A DNA stretch of 64,000 bases from contig NZ_JGVW01000048.1 of the NCBI RefSeq assembly GCF_000687455.2, positions 18,378 to 82,377 of the forward strand, read 5' to 3'. This DNA is from Burkholderia sp. lig30. GTDB lineage: Bacteria > Pseudomonadota > Gammaproteobacteria > Burkholderiales > Burkholderiaceae. The position numbers were made by a program, and so were the translations under genes. A model generated the notes under the pieces. The model made no database searches. It was not told where the DNA came from and saw only the letters and a program-made list of their open reading frames with translations. This document shows positions 36,574 to 48,249 of this stretch, one piece after another. The stretch's first letter is position 1. The number at the start of each line of letters is the position of its first letter.

Positions 36574-38901
36574 ATGGTTGAACTTGAAATAGACGGCAAG
36601 AAGGTCGAGGTGCCCGAAGGCAGCATGGTGATCCAGGCTGCGCACAAGGCGGACAAGTACATTCCTCACTTCTGCTATCACAAGAAACTGTCGGTTGCGG
36701 CCAACTGCCGGATGTGTCTCGTCGATGTCGAGAAGATGCCGAAGGCCGTGCCTGCCTGCGCGACCCCCGTGTCGGCCGGCATGATCGTCCACACCAGCTC
36801 CGAGAAGGCGGTGAAGGCGCAGCAGTCGGTGATGGAATTTCTCCTCATCAACCACCCGCTCGATTGCCCGATCTGCGATCAGGGCGGCGAGTGCCAGCTG
36901 CAGGATCTCGCGGTCGGCTACGGCAAGTCCGCGTCGCGCTACAGCGAAGAGAAGCGCGTGGTGTTCCACAAGAACGTGGGCCCGTTGATCTCGATGGAAG
37001 AGATGTCGCGCTGCATCCACTGCACGCGCTGCGTCCGCTTCGGCCAGGAAATCGCCGGCGTGATGGAGTTCGGCATGCTGAACCGCGGCGAGCACTCGGA
37101 AATCACGACGTTCGTCGGCAAGACGGTCGATTCCGAGCTGTCGGGCAACATGATCGACCTGTGCCCGGTCGGCGCGCTGACCAGCAAGCCGTTCCGCTAC
37201 AGCGCACGGACCTGGGAACTGTCGCGCCGCAAGTCGGTGAGCCCGCACGATTCGGTCGGCGCGAACGTCGTCGTGCAGGTCAAGAACAACCGCGTGATGC
37301 GCGTGCTGCCGTTCGAGAACGAAGCGATCAACGAATGCTGGATCTCGGACAAGGACCGCTTCTCGTACGAAGGCCTCAACAGCGAAGAGCGCCTGACCAA
37401 GCCGATGATCAAGCAGGGCGGCCAGTGGATCGAAACCGACTGGCAGACCGCGCTCGAATACGTCGCGAAGGGCCTGAAGGGCATCAGCGCGGATCACGGC
37501 GCGAACGCGCTGGCGATGCTCGCGAGCGCGCACAGCACCGCTGAAGAGCTGTTCCTCGTGAAGCAGCTCGCGCACGAGCTGAAGACGCCGAACGTCGACT
37601 TCCGCCTGCGCCAGCTCGATTTCTCGGCGCCTGTGCAGGGCGCCCCGTGGCTCGGCATGCCGATCGCCGATCTGACGAACGTGAATGCCGCGCTCGTGAT
37701 CGGTTCGCTGCTGCGCCGCGACCACCCGCTGTTCGCCGCACGCCTGCGTCAGGCCGCGAAGAACGGCGCGAAGCTGCATTTCCTCCACGCGACGCGTGAC
37801 GACGCGCTGATCCCGGGCGCGCAACGCATCGCCGCTGCGCCGTCGGCATGGCTCGACGAACTGGCCGGCATCGCCGCCGCCGTCGCACAGCTGCGCGGCG
37901 TCGCGCTGCCGGACGCGCTGTCGGGCGTCGCCGCATCGCCGGCTGCGCAGCAGGTCGCGCAATCGCTCGCGAACGGCGAGCGCCGCGTCGTGCTGCTCGG
38001 CAACGCCGCCGTCCAGCATCCGCAATTCGCCCGTCTGCACGCACTGGCGCAGTGGATTGCCGACAACACCGACGCGACGCTCGGTTTCCTGACCGAAGCC
38101 GCGAACACGGTGGGCGCCCATGCGGTCAACGCGCTGCCGGGCGAAGGCGGCCTGAACGCACGCGAAGCGTTCGCGCAACCGCGCAAGGGTTACGTGCTGC
38201 TCAACGTCGAGCCGGAATTCGACACCGCCGATCCGGCGCAGGCGATCGCCGCGCTGAACCAGGCAGAGATGGTCGTCGTGATGTCGCCGTTCAAGCACGG
38301 CCTCGACTACGCGGACGTCCTGCTGCCGATCGCGCCGTTCACCGAAACGGCCGGTACCTTCGTCAACGCCGAAGGCACCGTGCAGAGCTTCAACGGCGTC
38401 GTGCGCCCGCTCGGCGACACGCGCCCGGCCTGGAAGGTGCTGCGCGTGCTCGGCAGCCTGCTCGGCCTGCCGAACTTCGAATACGAGACCTCGGAAGAAG
38501 TGCGTCTCGCGGCGCTCGGCGACGAAGGTGTCGCGGCGCGCCTGTCGAACAAGACCGGCGTGGCGCCGTCGCGTGTCGCGGCTCAGGCGAATGGCGGCTT
38601 CGAGCGCCTGGCCGACGTGCCGATCTATCACGCCGACGCGCTGGTGCGCCGCGCGGGTGCGCTGCACCTGACGGCGGCGGCGAAGGCGGCGAACACGGTT
38701 GGCCTGCCGGCTGCGCTGTTCGACAAGCTGGGCTTGAAGGAAGGCGACGCGGTGCGCGTGCGCCAGGGCGAGCGTGCGGTGCAGTTGCCGGCCGTGCGTG
38801 ACGAGAATCTTGCGGAGACGGTCGTTCGCGTGTCGGCGGCGACGCCTGCCGGCGCAGCGCTCGGCAGCCTGTCCGGTGAACTGGTGGTGGAGAAGGCGTA
38901 A
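36574..38901 (+). CDS. nuoG: NADH-quinone oxidoreductase subunit G
   Basis: A 775-residue 75-kDa subunit. The N-terminal ferredoxin-like domain has a 2Fe-2S site ([15 protein letters not shown]), and two 4Fe-4S sites follow in [14 protein letters not shown] and [13 protein letters not shown]. The molybdopterin-type fold fills the rest but binds no cofactor. It is shorter than E. coli NuoG (about 908 residues), as usual for this lineage. nuoH starts on the next base after the stop. Confidence 0.96.
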   Translation: MVELEIDGKKVEVPEGSMVIQAAHKADKYIPHFCYHKKLSVAANCRMCLVDVEKMPKAVPACATPVSAGMIVHTSSEKAVKAQQSVMEFLLINHPLDCPICDQGGECQLQDLAVGYGKSASRYSEEKRVVFHKNVGPLISMEEMSRCIHCTRCVRFGQEIAGVMEFGMLNRGEHSEITTFVGKTVDSELSGNMIDLCPVGALTSKPFRYSARTWELSRRKSVSPHDSVGANVVVQVKNNRVMRVLPFENEAINECWISDKDRFSYEGLNSEERLTKPMIKQGGQWIETDWQTALEYVAKGLKGISADHGANALAMLASAHSTAEELFLVKQLAHELKTPNVDFRLRQLDFSAPVQGAPWLGMPIADLTNVNAALVIGSLLRRDHPLFAARLRQAAKNGAKLHFLHATRDDALIPGAQRIAAAPSAWLDELAGIAAAVAQLRGVALPDALSGVAASPAAQQVAQSLANGERRVVLLGNAAVQHPQFARLHALAQWIADNTDATLGFLTEAANTVGAHAVNALPGEGGLNAREAFAQPRKGYVLLNVEPEFDTADPAQAIAALNQAEMVVVMSPFKHGLDYADVLLPIAPFTETAGTFVNAEGTVQSFNGVVRPLGDTRPAWKVLRVLGSLLGLPNFEYETSEEVRLAALGDEGVAARLSNKTGVAPSRVAAQANGGFERLADVPIYHADALVRRAGALHLTAAAKAANTVGLPAALFDKLGLKEGDAVRVRQGERAVQLPAVRDENLAETVVRVSAATPAGAALGSLSGELVVEKA

Positions 38902-39966
38902 ATGAGCTTGTTCGATACGATCAACTCGGGCGGAGCCCAGCTTCTCGGCGTCGCATGGCCGACGGTGTGGGCGCTCGTGCGCATCCTCGTCGTCGCGGTC
39001 GCGATCCTGCTGTGCGTCGCGTACCTGATTCTGTGGGAACGTAAGCTGATCGGCTGGATGCACGTGCGTCTCGGTCCGAACCGCGTCGGCCCGGCCGGTC
39101 TGCTGCAGCCGATCGCCGACGTGCTGAAGCTGTTGCTGAAGGAAGTCATTCAGCCGAGCGCGGCCAGCCGCTGGCTGTACCTCGTCGCGCCGGTCATGAC
39201 CGTCGTGCCGGCCTTCGCGGTGTGGGCGGTGATCCCGTTCCAGGCCGAGGCGGTGCTCGCGAACGTGAACGCCGGCCTGCTGTACGCGATGGCGATCTCG
39301 TCGATCGGCGTGTACGCGGTGATTCTCGCCGGCTGGGCGTCGAACTCGAAGTACGCGTTCCTCGGTGCGATGCGAGCCGCGGCGCAGATGGTCTCGTACG
39401 AAATCTCGATGGGCTTCGCGCTGGTGCTCGTGCTGATGACGGCCGGCAGCCTGAACCTGTCGGAAATCGTCGGTTCGCAGCAGCATGGCTTCTTCGCGGG
39501 CCACGGCGTCAACTTCCTGTCGTGGAACTGGCTGCCGCTGCTGCCGGCGTTCGTCGTCTACTTCATCTCGGGCATCGCCGAAACGAACCGCCACCCGTTC
39601 GACGTGGTGGAAGGGGAGTCGGAGATCGTCGCCGGTCACATGATCGATTACTCGGGCATGGCGTTCGCGCTGTTCTTCCTGGCCGAGTACATCAACATGA
39701 TCGTGATCTCGGCGCTCGCCGCGACGCTGTTCCTCGGCGGCTGGGATGCACCGTTCGAATTCCTGTCGTTCATTCCGGGCATCTTCTGGCTGGTGCTGAA
39801 GGTCTTCGGGCTGCTGTCGATTTTCATCTGGGTCCGCGCGACGTTCCCGCGTTTCCGTTACGACCAGATCATGCGTCTGGGCTGGAAGGTGTTCCTGCCG
39901 GTCACTGTGATCTGGGTGGTCGTGGTCGGCTTCTGGATCATGTCGCCGCTCAATATCTGGAAATAA
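38902..39966 (+). CDS. nuoH: NADH-quinone oxidoreductase subunit H
   Basis: A 354-residue membrane subunit with about eight helices that joins the Q-module to the membrane arm and forms part of the quinone entry. Motifs are [32 protein letters not shown] (key residues ERK, GPN, GP, D) and the acidic loop [19 protein letters not shown] (key E and D). Translation starts directly at the nuoG stop. Confidence 0.97.
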   Translation: MSLFDTINSGGAQLLGVAWPTVWALVRILVVAVAILLCVAYLILWERKLIGWMHVRLGPNRVGPAGLLQPIADVLKLLLKEVIQPSAASRWLYLVAPVMTVVPAFAVWAVIPFQAEAVLANVNAGLLYAMAISSIGVYAVILAGWASNSKYAFLGAMRAAAQMVSYEISMGFALVLVLMTAGSLNLSEIVGSQQHGFFAGHGVNFLSWNWLPLLPAFVVYFISGIAETNRHPFDVVEGESEIVAGHMIDYSGMAFALFFLAEYINMIVISALAATLFLGGWDAPFEFLSFIPGIFWLVLKVFGLLSIFIWVRATFPRFRYDQIMRLGWKVFLPVTVIWVVVVGFWIMSPLNIWK

Positions 39967-39981
39967 AGGTCGGATGCAATC

Positions 39982-40470
39982 ATGACGGCAATTCAACAAT
40001 TCTTTAAGACCTTCTTCCTGATCGAACTGCTGAAGGGGCTTGCGCTGACGGGGCGTTACACGTTCAAGCGCAAGTTCACGGTGCAGTTCCCGGAAGAGAA
40101 GACGCCGCTGTCGCCGCGCTTTCGCGGGCTGCACGCACTGCGCCGCTACGAGAACGGCGAAGAGCGCTGCATCGCGTGCAAGCTGTGTGAAGCCGTTTGC
40201 CCCGCGATGGCCATCACGATCGAGTCGGACACGCGCGCGGACAACACGCGCCGCACGACGCGCTACGACATCGACCTGACGAAGTGCATCTTCTGCGGTT
40301 TCTGCGAAGAGAGCTGCCCGGTCGATTCGATCGTCGAGACGCAGATCCTCGAGTATCACGGCGAGAAGCGCGGCGATCTGTATTTCACGAAGGAAATGCT
40401 GCTCGCAGTGGGCGATCGTTACGAGAAGGACATCGCAGCGGCGAAGGCTGCCGACGCGCCGTATCGTTGA
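39982..40470 (+). CDS. nuoI: NADH-quinone oxidoreductase subunit I
   Basis: A 162-residue 8Fe ferredoxin-type subunit carrying clusters N6a and N6b: [12 protein letters not shown] (near 57-68) and [12 protein letters not shown] (near 97-108). It passes electrons to N2 in NuoB. The start follows nuoH after 15 bases. A 113-base gap with two hairpins follows. Confidence 0.97.
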   Translation: MTAIQQFFKTFFLIELLKGLALTGRYTFKRKFTVQFPEEKTPLSPRFRGLHALRRYENGEERCIACKLCEAVCPAMAITIESDTRADNTRRTTRYDIDLTKCIFCGFCEESCPVDSIVETQILEYHGEKRGDLYFTKEMLLAVGDRYEKDIAAAKAADAPYR

Positions 40471-40483
40471 TTGTGTTTGCAGT

Positions 40484-40547
40484 GCCGGCTCGATGCGAGC
40501 CGGCCGAGCCGCCGCGGCGGTTGCGGCAAGCACTGCGCGCCGCAACC
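40484..40547 (+). other. Pair of intercistronic hairpins between nuoI and nuoJ
   Basis: First stem: GCCGGCTCG (40484-40492) with CGAGCCGGC (40496-40504), loop ATG. Second stem: GGTTGCGGC (40519-40527) with GCCGCAACC (40539-40547), loop 11 bases. Both are 9 bp and perfect. Neither has a T-run, so they are more likely RNA stability or translation elements than terminators. They sit exactly between the peripheral-arm genes and the membrane-arm genes nuoJ-N. Confidence 0.6.
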
Positions 40548-40583
40548 CGTGCCTGACTATGGCCTAACGATGAACCGGTAATC

Positions 40584-41237
40584 ATGGAATTCACGACCGT
40601 ACTGTTCTACATCTTCGCGCTGCTCCTGGTGGTATCAGGGGTGAAGGTGATCACTTCGCGCAACCCGGTGGCGTCTGCGCTTTTCCTTGTGCTGGCGTTC
40701 TTCAACGCCGCCGCGATCTGGATGCTGCTGGAAGCGGAATTCCTCGCGATCCTGCTGGTGCTGGTCTACGTGGGCGCCGTGATGGTGCTGTTCCTGTTCG
40801 TCGTGATGATGCTCGACATCAACATCGACTTCCTGCGGCGCGACTTCAAGCGATTCGTGCCGATGGCCACCGTCGTCGGCGCGATCATCGTGGTCGAGAC
40901 GGCACTGATTCTGTGGCACGGCTACGGCGCGACGTCGACGCCGGTGCGTGACATGGCGACGGGCGCGCTGGCCGGCATGTCGAACACCCGCCTGATCGGC
41001 AAGATCATCTACACCGACTACATCTTCGCGTTCGAAATCGCCGGCCTCGTGCTGCTGGTCGCGATCATCGCAGCGGTCGCGCTGACCGAGCGCAAGGGCA
41101 AGGACAGCAAGCGCCAGCGCGTGTCCGACCAGGTCAAGGTGCGCCGCGAAGATCGCGTGCGCCTCGTGAAGATGCAAGCCGAGAAGCCGTTGCCGGAAAC
41201 CGCCCAGAGCGAAGCCGGTTCGGGCACGAACGGCTAA
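40584..41237 (+). CDS. nuoJ: NADH-quinone oxidoreductase subunit J
   Basis: A 217-residue membrane subunit with five helices; [25 protein letters not shown] (about 53-77) is the conserved helix 3 with its pi-bulge (key [11 protein letters not shown]). The last 45 residues form a charged, probably cytoplasmic tail. Confidence 0.94.
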   Translation: MEFTTVLFYIFALLLVVSGVKVITSRNPVASALFLVLAFFNAAAIWMLLEAEFLAILLVLVYVGAVMVLFLFVVMMLDINIDFLRRDFKRFVPMATVVGAIIVVETALILWHGYGATSTPVRDMATGALAGMSNTRLIGKIIYTDYIFAFEIAGLVLLVAIIAAVALTERKGKDSKRQRVSDQVKVRREDRVRLVKMQAEKPLPETAQSEAGSGTNG

Positions 41238-41254
41238 GCGGAGGAAAGAAAACC

Positions 41255-41560
41255 ATGTTGACTCTTGCTCACTACCTCGTGCTCAGCGCGATTCTGTTCG
41301 CGATCAGCATCGTCGGGATTTTCCTGAACCGTCGCAACATCATCATCATCCTGATGGCGATCGAACTGATGCTGCTCGCGGTGAACACCAACTTTGTCGC
41401 GTTCTCGCATTACCTCGGCGACGTGCACGGCCAGATCTTCGTCTTCTTCGTGCTGACGGTCGCCGCCGCGGAAGCCGCGATCGGCCTCGCGATTCTGGTG
41501 ACCCTGTTCCGTAAGCTCGACACGATCAATGTCGAGGATCTCGATCAGCTCAAAGGTTAA
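41255..41560 (+). CDS. nuoK: NADH-quinone oxidoreductase subunit K
   Basis: A 101-residue three-helix subunit homologous to MrpC. The two membrane glutamates used in proton transfer are in [12 protein letters not shown] and [20 protein letters not shown] ribosome site precedes the ATG. Confidence 0.96.
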   Translation: MLTLAHYLVLSAILFAISIVGIFLNRRNIIIILMAIELMLLAVNTNFVAFSHYLGDVHGQIFVFFVLTVAAAEAAIGLAILVTLFRKLDTINVEDLDQLKG

Positions 41561-41577
41561 TTTCAGGCAACGCTGTT

Positions 41578-43632
<2,055 letters not shown>

Positions 43633-43647
43633 GGCGGGGGACGACTA

Positions 43648-45141
43648 ATGCACTCTTTTCCGATTCTCAGTACCGCGATCTGGCTGCCGATCGTCTTCGG
43701 CCTCCTCACGCTCGTGGTGGGTTCCGACAAAAACCCGGCGCCGGCGCGCTGGGTCGCGCTGATCGGGTCGCTGGCGGGTCTTGCCGTCACGATTCCGCTC
43801 ATCACCGGCTTCGATGCAAGCTCGGCCGCTCTGCAGTTCGTCGAGCAGTCGACCTGGATCGAGCGCTTCAACATCTCGTATCACCTCGGCGTCGACGGCA
43901 TCTCGATGTGGTTCGTCGTGCTGACCGCGCTCATCACCGTGATCGTCGTGATCGCGGGATGGGAGGTCATCACCGAGAACGTGGGCCAGTACCTGGCCGC
44001 CTTCCAGATCCTGTCGGGGATCATGGTCGGCGTGTTCTCGGCGGCTGACGGCCTGCTGTTCTACGTGTTCTTCGAAGCCACGCTGATCCCGATGTACATC
44101 ATCATCGGCGTGTGGGGCGGCCCGAACCGCGTGTACGCGGCGTTCAAGTTCTTCCTGTACACGCTGGCCGGCTCGCTGCTGATGCTGGTCGCGCTGATCT
44201 ACCTGTACACGCAAACGCACTCGTTCGACCTCGCGACGTGGCAGAACGCGAAGATCGCGATGACGCCGCAGATCATGTTGTTCATAGCGTTCTTCCTCGC
44301 GTTCGCGGTGAAGGTGCCGATGTGGCCGGTCCACACCTGGCTGCCGGACGCGCACGTGGAAGCGCCGACGGGCGGCTCGGTCGTGCTGGCGGCGATCATG
44401 CTGAAGCTCGGCGCGTACGGTTTCCTGCGCTTCTCGCTGCCGATCACGCCGGATGCGAGCCACTTCCTGGCGCCCGTGGTGATCACGCTGTCGCTGATCG
44501 CGGTGATCTACATCGGCCTCGTCGCGATGGTGCAGGCCGACATGAAGAAGCTGGTCGCGTATTCCTCGATCGCGCACATGGGCTTCGTCACGCTCGGCTT
44601 CTTCATCTTCAACCAGCTGGGCGTCGAAGGTGCGATCGTCCAGATGATCTCGCACGGTTTCGTGTCGGGCGCGATGTTCCTGTGCATCGGCGTGCTGTAT
44701 GACCGCCTGCACTCGCGCCAGATCGCCGATTACGGCGGTGTGGTGAACGTGATGCCGAAGTTCGCGGCGTTCGCGATGCTGTTCTCGATGGCCAACTGCG
44801 GCCTGCCGGGTACGTCGGGTTTCGTCGGCGAGTTCATGGTGATTCTCGCGGCCGTCCAGTTCAACTTCTGGATCGGTTTTGGCGCGGCATTCACGCTGAT
44901 CCTCGGCGCGGCCTACACGCTCTGGATGTACAAGCGCGTGTACTTCGGCGCGGTCGCCAGCGACAAGGTCGCGAAGCTCGCGGACATCAGCCGCCGCGAG
45001 TTCCTGATGCTCGGCGTGCTGGCCGCGTTCACGCTGGTGATGGGCCTGTATCCGAAGCCCGTCACGGACGTGATGCACGTTTCCGTGGAAAACCTCCTCT
45101 CCCACGTCGCGCAGTCGAAGCTGCCGCTGGTGGCCCAGTAA
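43648..45141 (+). CDS. nuoM: NADH-quinone oxidoreductase subunit M
   Basis: A 497-residue antiporter-like subunit. The conserved glutamate is in FYVFFEATLIPMYIIIGVWG and the lysines in FAVKVPMWPVHTWLPDAHVEAP (key residues only). It forms one of the three large proton channels of the membrane arm, between NuoL and NuoN. Confidence 0.96.
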   Translation: MHSFPILSTAIWLPIVFGLLTLVVGSDKNPAPARWVALIGSLAGLAVTIPLITGFDASSAALQFVEQSTWIERFNISYHLGVDGISMWFVVLTALITVIVVIAGWEVITENVGQYLAAFQILSGIMVGVFSAADGLLFYVFFEATLIPMYIIIGVWGGPNRVYAAFKFFLYTLAGSLLMLVALIYLYTQTHSFDLATWQNAKIAMTPQIMLFIAFFLAFAVKVPMWPVHTWLPDAHVEAPTGGSVVLAAIMLKLGAYGFLRFSLPITPDASHFLAPVVITLSLIAVIYIGLVAMVQADMKKLVAYSSIAHMGFVTLGFFIFNQLGVEGAIVQMISHGFVSGAMFLCIGVLYDRLHSRQIADYGGVVNVMPKFAAFAMLFSMANCGLPGTSGFVGEFMVILAAVQFNFWIGFGAAFTLILGAAYTLWMYKRVYFGAVASDKVAKLADISRREFLMLGVLAAFTLVMGLYPKPVTDVMHVSVENLLSHVAQSKLPLVAQ

Positions 45142-45165
45142 GCGCGAGCAGAGGAAATCAAGATC

Positions 45166-46638
45166 ATGCAAAACGCACCTATGAATGTCCTGTTGCCTGA
45201 TGCGCTGGTGATGTTCGCCATCATCGTCGCGTGGCTGAACGACACCTTTACCGGCGCGGCCGGCCGCCGCCTGACCTATCTGATCGCGGTGCTGTCGTCG
45301 ACGGCCGCTGGCGTGTGGTTCGCGACGCAAGCGCTCGATCCGCAGCAGTACTACTTCTTCTCGCGGATGTTGGTCGTCGACTCGTTCGCGAGCGTGATGA
45401 AGGCGGTCGTGTCGTTCGGCTTCGCCGTGTCGCTCGTCTACTCGCGCAAGTACCTCGAAGACCGCGACCTGTTCCGCGGCGACGTGTTCCTGCTCGGCAT
45501 GTTCTCGCTGCTCGGCCAGCTGATCATGGTGTCCGGCAACAACTTCCTGACGCTGTATCTCGGTCTGGAACTGATGTCGCTGTCGCTGTACGCGATCATC
45601 GCGCTGCGTCGCGACGCGGCGCAGTCGAGCGAAGCGGCGATGAAGTACTACGTGCTGGGCGCGCTCGCATCGGGCTTCGTGCTGTACGGCATCTCGATGC
45701 TCTACGGCGCGACGGGCTCGCTCGAGCTGCCGGAAGTGCTGAAGGCGGTCGCATCGGGCCACATCAACACCGGCGTGCTGCTGTTCGGCGCGATCTTCAT
45801 CGTGGCCGGCGTGGCGTTCAAGATGGGGGCGGTGCCGTTCCACATGTGGGTGCCGGACGTCTACCAGGGCGCACCGACCGCGATGACGCTGTTCGTCGGC
45901 GGCGGCCCGAAGGTCGCGGCGTTCGCGTGGGGCCTGCGTTTCCTGGTGATGGGCCTGTGGCCGCTCGCGGGCGACTGGCAGGAGATGCTGGTGATCCTCG
46001 CGGCGCTGTCGCTGATCGTCGGTAACATCACGGGTATCGTCCAGCGCAACATCAAGCGGATGCTCGCGTATTCGGCGATCTCGAACATGGGCTTCGTGCT
46101 GCTCGGCCTGCTGGCGGGCGTCATCAACGGCAATCCGGCCGATGCGGCGAATGCGTACAGCTCGGCGATGTTCTACACGATCGTCTACCTGGTGACGACG
46201 CTCGGTTCGTTCGGCGTGGTGATGCTGCTCGCGCGCCGCGATTTCGAAGCGGACACGATCGACGACTTCAAGGGCCTCAACAAGCGTAGCCCGGTGTTCG
46301 CGTTCGTGATGATGGTGATGATGTTCTCGCTCGCAGGCATCCCGCCGACGGTCGGCTTCTACGCGAAGCTCGCCGTGCTCGAGGCGACGGTCAACGCCGG
46401 CCTGACGTGGCTTGCCGTGCTGGCCGTGATCACGTCGCTGTTCGGCGCCTTCTACTACCTGCGCATCGTCAAGCTGATGTACTTCGATGAACCGCAGGAT
46501 TCGACCCCGATCGCCGGCGATTTCTGCAAGCGCACGATCCTCGCGCTGAACGGCGTTGCCGTCCTCGTGCTCGGCCTGATCCCGAGCCCGCTGCTGACGG
46601 TCTGCCTGCAGGCAGTGCGTCACACGCTGCCGCTCTAA
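45166..46638 (+). CDS. nuoN: NADH-quinone oxidoreductase subunit N
   Basis: A 490-residue antiporter-like subunit. LYLGLELMSLSLYAIIAL carries the conserved glutamate and AFKMGAVPFHMWVPDVYQGAPT the lysine. AGGAAA lies before ATG 45166; ATG 45181 is also possible. It is the last canonical nuo gene, and its TAA overlaps the ATG of the next gene (TAATG). Confidence 0.96.
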   Translation: MQNAPMNVLLPDALVMFAIIVAWLNDTFTGAAGRRLTYLIAVLSSTAAGVWFATQALDPQQYYFFSRMLVVDSFASVMKAVVSFGFAVSLVYSRKYLEDRDLFRGDVFLLGMFSLLGQLIMVSGNNFLTLYLGLELMSLSLYAIIALRRDAAQSSEAAMKYYVLGALASGFVLYGISMLYGATGSLELPEVLKAVASGHINTGVLLFGAIFIVAGVAFKMGAVPFHMWVPDVYQGAPTAMTLFVGGGPKVAAFAWGLRFLVMGLWPLAGDWQEMLVILAALSLIVGNITGIVQRNIKRMLAYSAISNMGFVLLGLLAGVINGNPADAANAYSSAMFYTIVYLVTTLGSFGVVMLLARRDFEADTIDDFKGLNKRSPVFAFVMMVMMFSLAGIPPTVGFYAKLAVLEATVNAGLTWLAVLAVITSLFGAFYYLRIVKLMYFDEPQDSTPIAGDFCKRTILALNGVAVLVLGLIPSPLLTVCLQAVRHTLPL

Positions 46639-46934
46639 TGTCGGCAGCAGGCTGGTTCATTGTGCTGTTGGCGCTCGCGGGCGCCAACTTGCCGTTTCTC
46701 AACCAGCGCCTCTTCGCCGTCGTGCCGCTCGGCGCGGCGAAGAAGAGCGCGTGGGTGCGGATCGGCGAACTGATCGTGCTGTATTTCGTCGTCGGCGCGC
46801 TCGGCTTCTGGCTCGAAGCGCGCGCCGGCAACCGGTTCGAACAAGGCTGGCAGTTCTACGCAATTACGTTCAGTCTCTTCGTCGTATTCGCGTTCCCCGG
46901 CTTCACGTTCCAGTATCTCGTCAAACGACGCTGA
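46638..46934 (+). CDS. DUF2818 family membrane protein
   Basis: A 98-residue protein with three hydrophobic segments (about 3-21, 43-62 and 72-94). It begins on the nuoN stop codon (TAATG), so it is translated with complex I. DUF2818 is found after nuoN in betaproteobacteria and may be an accessory or assembly factor; no function is proven. Confidence 0.82.
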   Translation: MSAAGWFIVLLALAGANLPFLNQRLFAVVPLGAAKKSAWVRIGELIVLYFVVGALGFWLEARAGNRFEQGWQFYAITFSLFVVFAFPGFTFQYLVKRR

Positions 46935-46998
46935 CGGCTCAGGGCCTGTTCACGCCAATCGCGGACCCCGGCCGTCGCGCTCAACCTTGGAGCCGCCG

Positions 46999-47595
46999 AT
47001 GGCCGAATTGCCCAACCACGACGCCGCATTGACCGAAACCTGCCTCGAAAGCGAGGCGATGTTCGACGGCGCATTCCTCAAGCTCAAGCGCGACACGGTG
47101 CGCCTGCCCGACGGCAAGCGTGCGACGCGCGAATACGTGCAGCATCCGGGCGCGGTGATGGTGATCCCGCTGTTCGACGACGGCCGCGTGCTGATGGAGA
47201 GCCAGTACCGTTATCCGATCGGCAAGGTGATGGCCGAATACCCGGCGGGCAAGCTCGATCCGGAGGAGGGCGCGCTGGCCTGCGCCGTGCGCGAACTGCG
47301 CGAGGAAACCGGCTACACGGCCCGCGAATATGTCTTCCTGACCCGCATTCATCCGGTCATTTCCTATTCGACCGAGTTCATCGACCTGTACCTCGCGCGC
47401 GGCCTGACGGCCGGCGAGCGCAAGCTCGACGACGGCGAGTTCCTCGAAACCTTCACCGCAACGCTGCCCGACCTGCTCGAATGGGTGCGCACCGGCCAGA
47501 TCACCGACGTGAAGACGATCATCGGAACGATGTGGCTCGAAAAGGTGCTGTCGGGTGCATGGCCGCTCGGCGACGCGTTGACGCCGCGCGCTTAG
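46999..47595 (+). CDS. Nudix hydrolase, ADP-ribose pyrophosphatase type
   Basis: A 198-residue enzyme with a full Nudix box: GKLDPEEGALACAVRELREE then TGY (G-x5-E-x7-REUxEExGU) at about residues 85-107. The N-terminal part (YVQHPGAVMVIPLFDDGRVLMESQYRYPIG, key VMVIP and QYRYP) is that of ADP-ribose pyrophosphatases. TTGGAG 6 bases upstream supports ATG 46999 over the TTG at 46987. Confidence 0.88.
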   Translation: MAELPNHDAALTETCLESEAMFDGAFLKLKRDTVRLPDGKRATREYVQHPGAVMVIPLFDDGRVLMESQYRYPIGKVMAEYPAGKLDPEEGALACAVRELREETGYTAREYVFLTRIHPVISYSTEFIDLYLARGLTAGERKLDDGEFLETFTATLPDLLEWVRTGQITDVKTIIGTMWLEKVLSGAWPLGDALTPRA

Positions 47596-47670
47596 GCGGG
47601 CGCGGGCATGCCGCGCTACAATTTGATGACACGGCCTGCGGCCGCGATCCCGATTGTTTTAGCACGATCG

Positions 47671-47698
47671 TTCACAAAAAGTCTTTTTGCGCTACACT
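47671..47698 (+). promoter_or_regulatory. Promoter of the DUF1178 gene
   Basis: TTCACA (47671-47676), a 16-base spacer and TACACT (47693-47698), 22 bases before the gene. A degenerate copy of the 55406 dyad, AGCACGATCGTTCA (47661-47674), overlaps the -35. Confidence 0.5.
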
Positions 47699-47719
47699 CG
47701 TCACACGCCCTGATTCAGC

Positions 47720-48142
47720 ATGAAGGTCCTCGATTTACAGTGCCCGCACGGTCATCGGTTCGAAGGCTGGTTCGCTTCCGCCGATGAATTCGAAGCGCAG
47801 TTGTCCCGCAAGCTGGTCGAATGCCCGGTGTGCGGGGCGACCGAGGTCAGCCGCATGCCGTCCGCGCCGCGCCTGAACCTGTCCGGCGCGACGCAGGCGC
47901 AGCCGGCCGACCCGCGCGCGCTGCAGGCGCAGGTGATGCGCGCGTTGCGCGAGGTGCTGGAGAAGACCGAGAACGTGGGCGAGCGCTTCGCCGAGGAAGC
48001 GCGGCGCATCCATTACAACGAAGCGCCGGCGCGCAGCATCCGGGGCGTCACGACTCCGGACGATGCGCAAGCCTTGGCCGAAGAAGGTATCGACGTGATG
48101 CCGCTGCCGATTCCTGCCGCGCTGAAAGAACCGCTGCAATAA
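47720..48142 (+). CDS. DUF1178 family zinc-ribbon-like protein
   Basis: A 140-residue cytoplasmic protein. Its N-terminus has LQCPHGHRFEGWF and later VECPVCGAT, two metal-binding half sites of a zinc ribbon, as in DUF1178. A helical segment with ENVGERFAEEARRIHYNEAPARSIRG follows (key residues G, R, IHY, E). The function is unknown. Confidence 0.85.
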   Translation: MKVLDLQCPHGHRFEGWFASADEFEAQLSRKLVECPVCGATEVSRMPSAPRLNLSGATQAQPADPRALQAQVMRALREVLEKTENVGERFAEEARRIHYNEAPARSIRGVTTPDDAQALAEEGIDVMPLPIPAALKEPLQ

Positions 48143-48200
48143 CGACATACGCAGCGTTTCCGTCGCCGGGCCGGTCGGCCGCGGCGAGCCCAGCATGGGA

Positions 48201-48230
48201 CCAGAGTAAGCCCTAAAGCGCTAACTCTGG
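48201..48230. promoter_or_regulatory. 30-bp imperfect palindrome, probable operator of the acyl-CoA operon
   Basis: The left arm is CCAGAGTAAGCCCTA and the right arm is AAGCGCTAACTCTGG. The outer 7 bases of each arm are perfect complements (CCAGAGT/ACTCTGG), and in all 24 of 30 positions are symmetric. It ends 19 bases before the first acyl-CoA dehydrogenase. The AGGAGA ribosome site of that gene follows at once, so a bound repressor would block transcription or early elongation. Confidence 0.6.
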
Positions 48231-48249
48231 GCGACAGGAGACACTTCGC

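Noticed and set aside
36346..40545. A 1399-codon open frame antisense to nuoG-nuoI
   Set aside because: It is the complement of well-supported nuo genes. Long antisense frames are expected when codons end in G or C, and its translation is low-complexity Arg/His/Ala without domains.
43645..46623. A 992-codon His/Arg/Glu-rich frame antisense to nuoM and nuoN
   Set aside because: It is the complement of membrane-protein codons, and the apparent charged repeats are an artefact of that.
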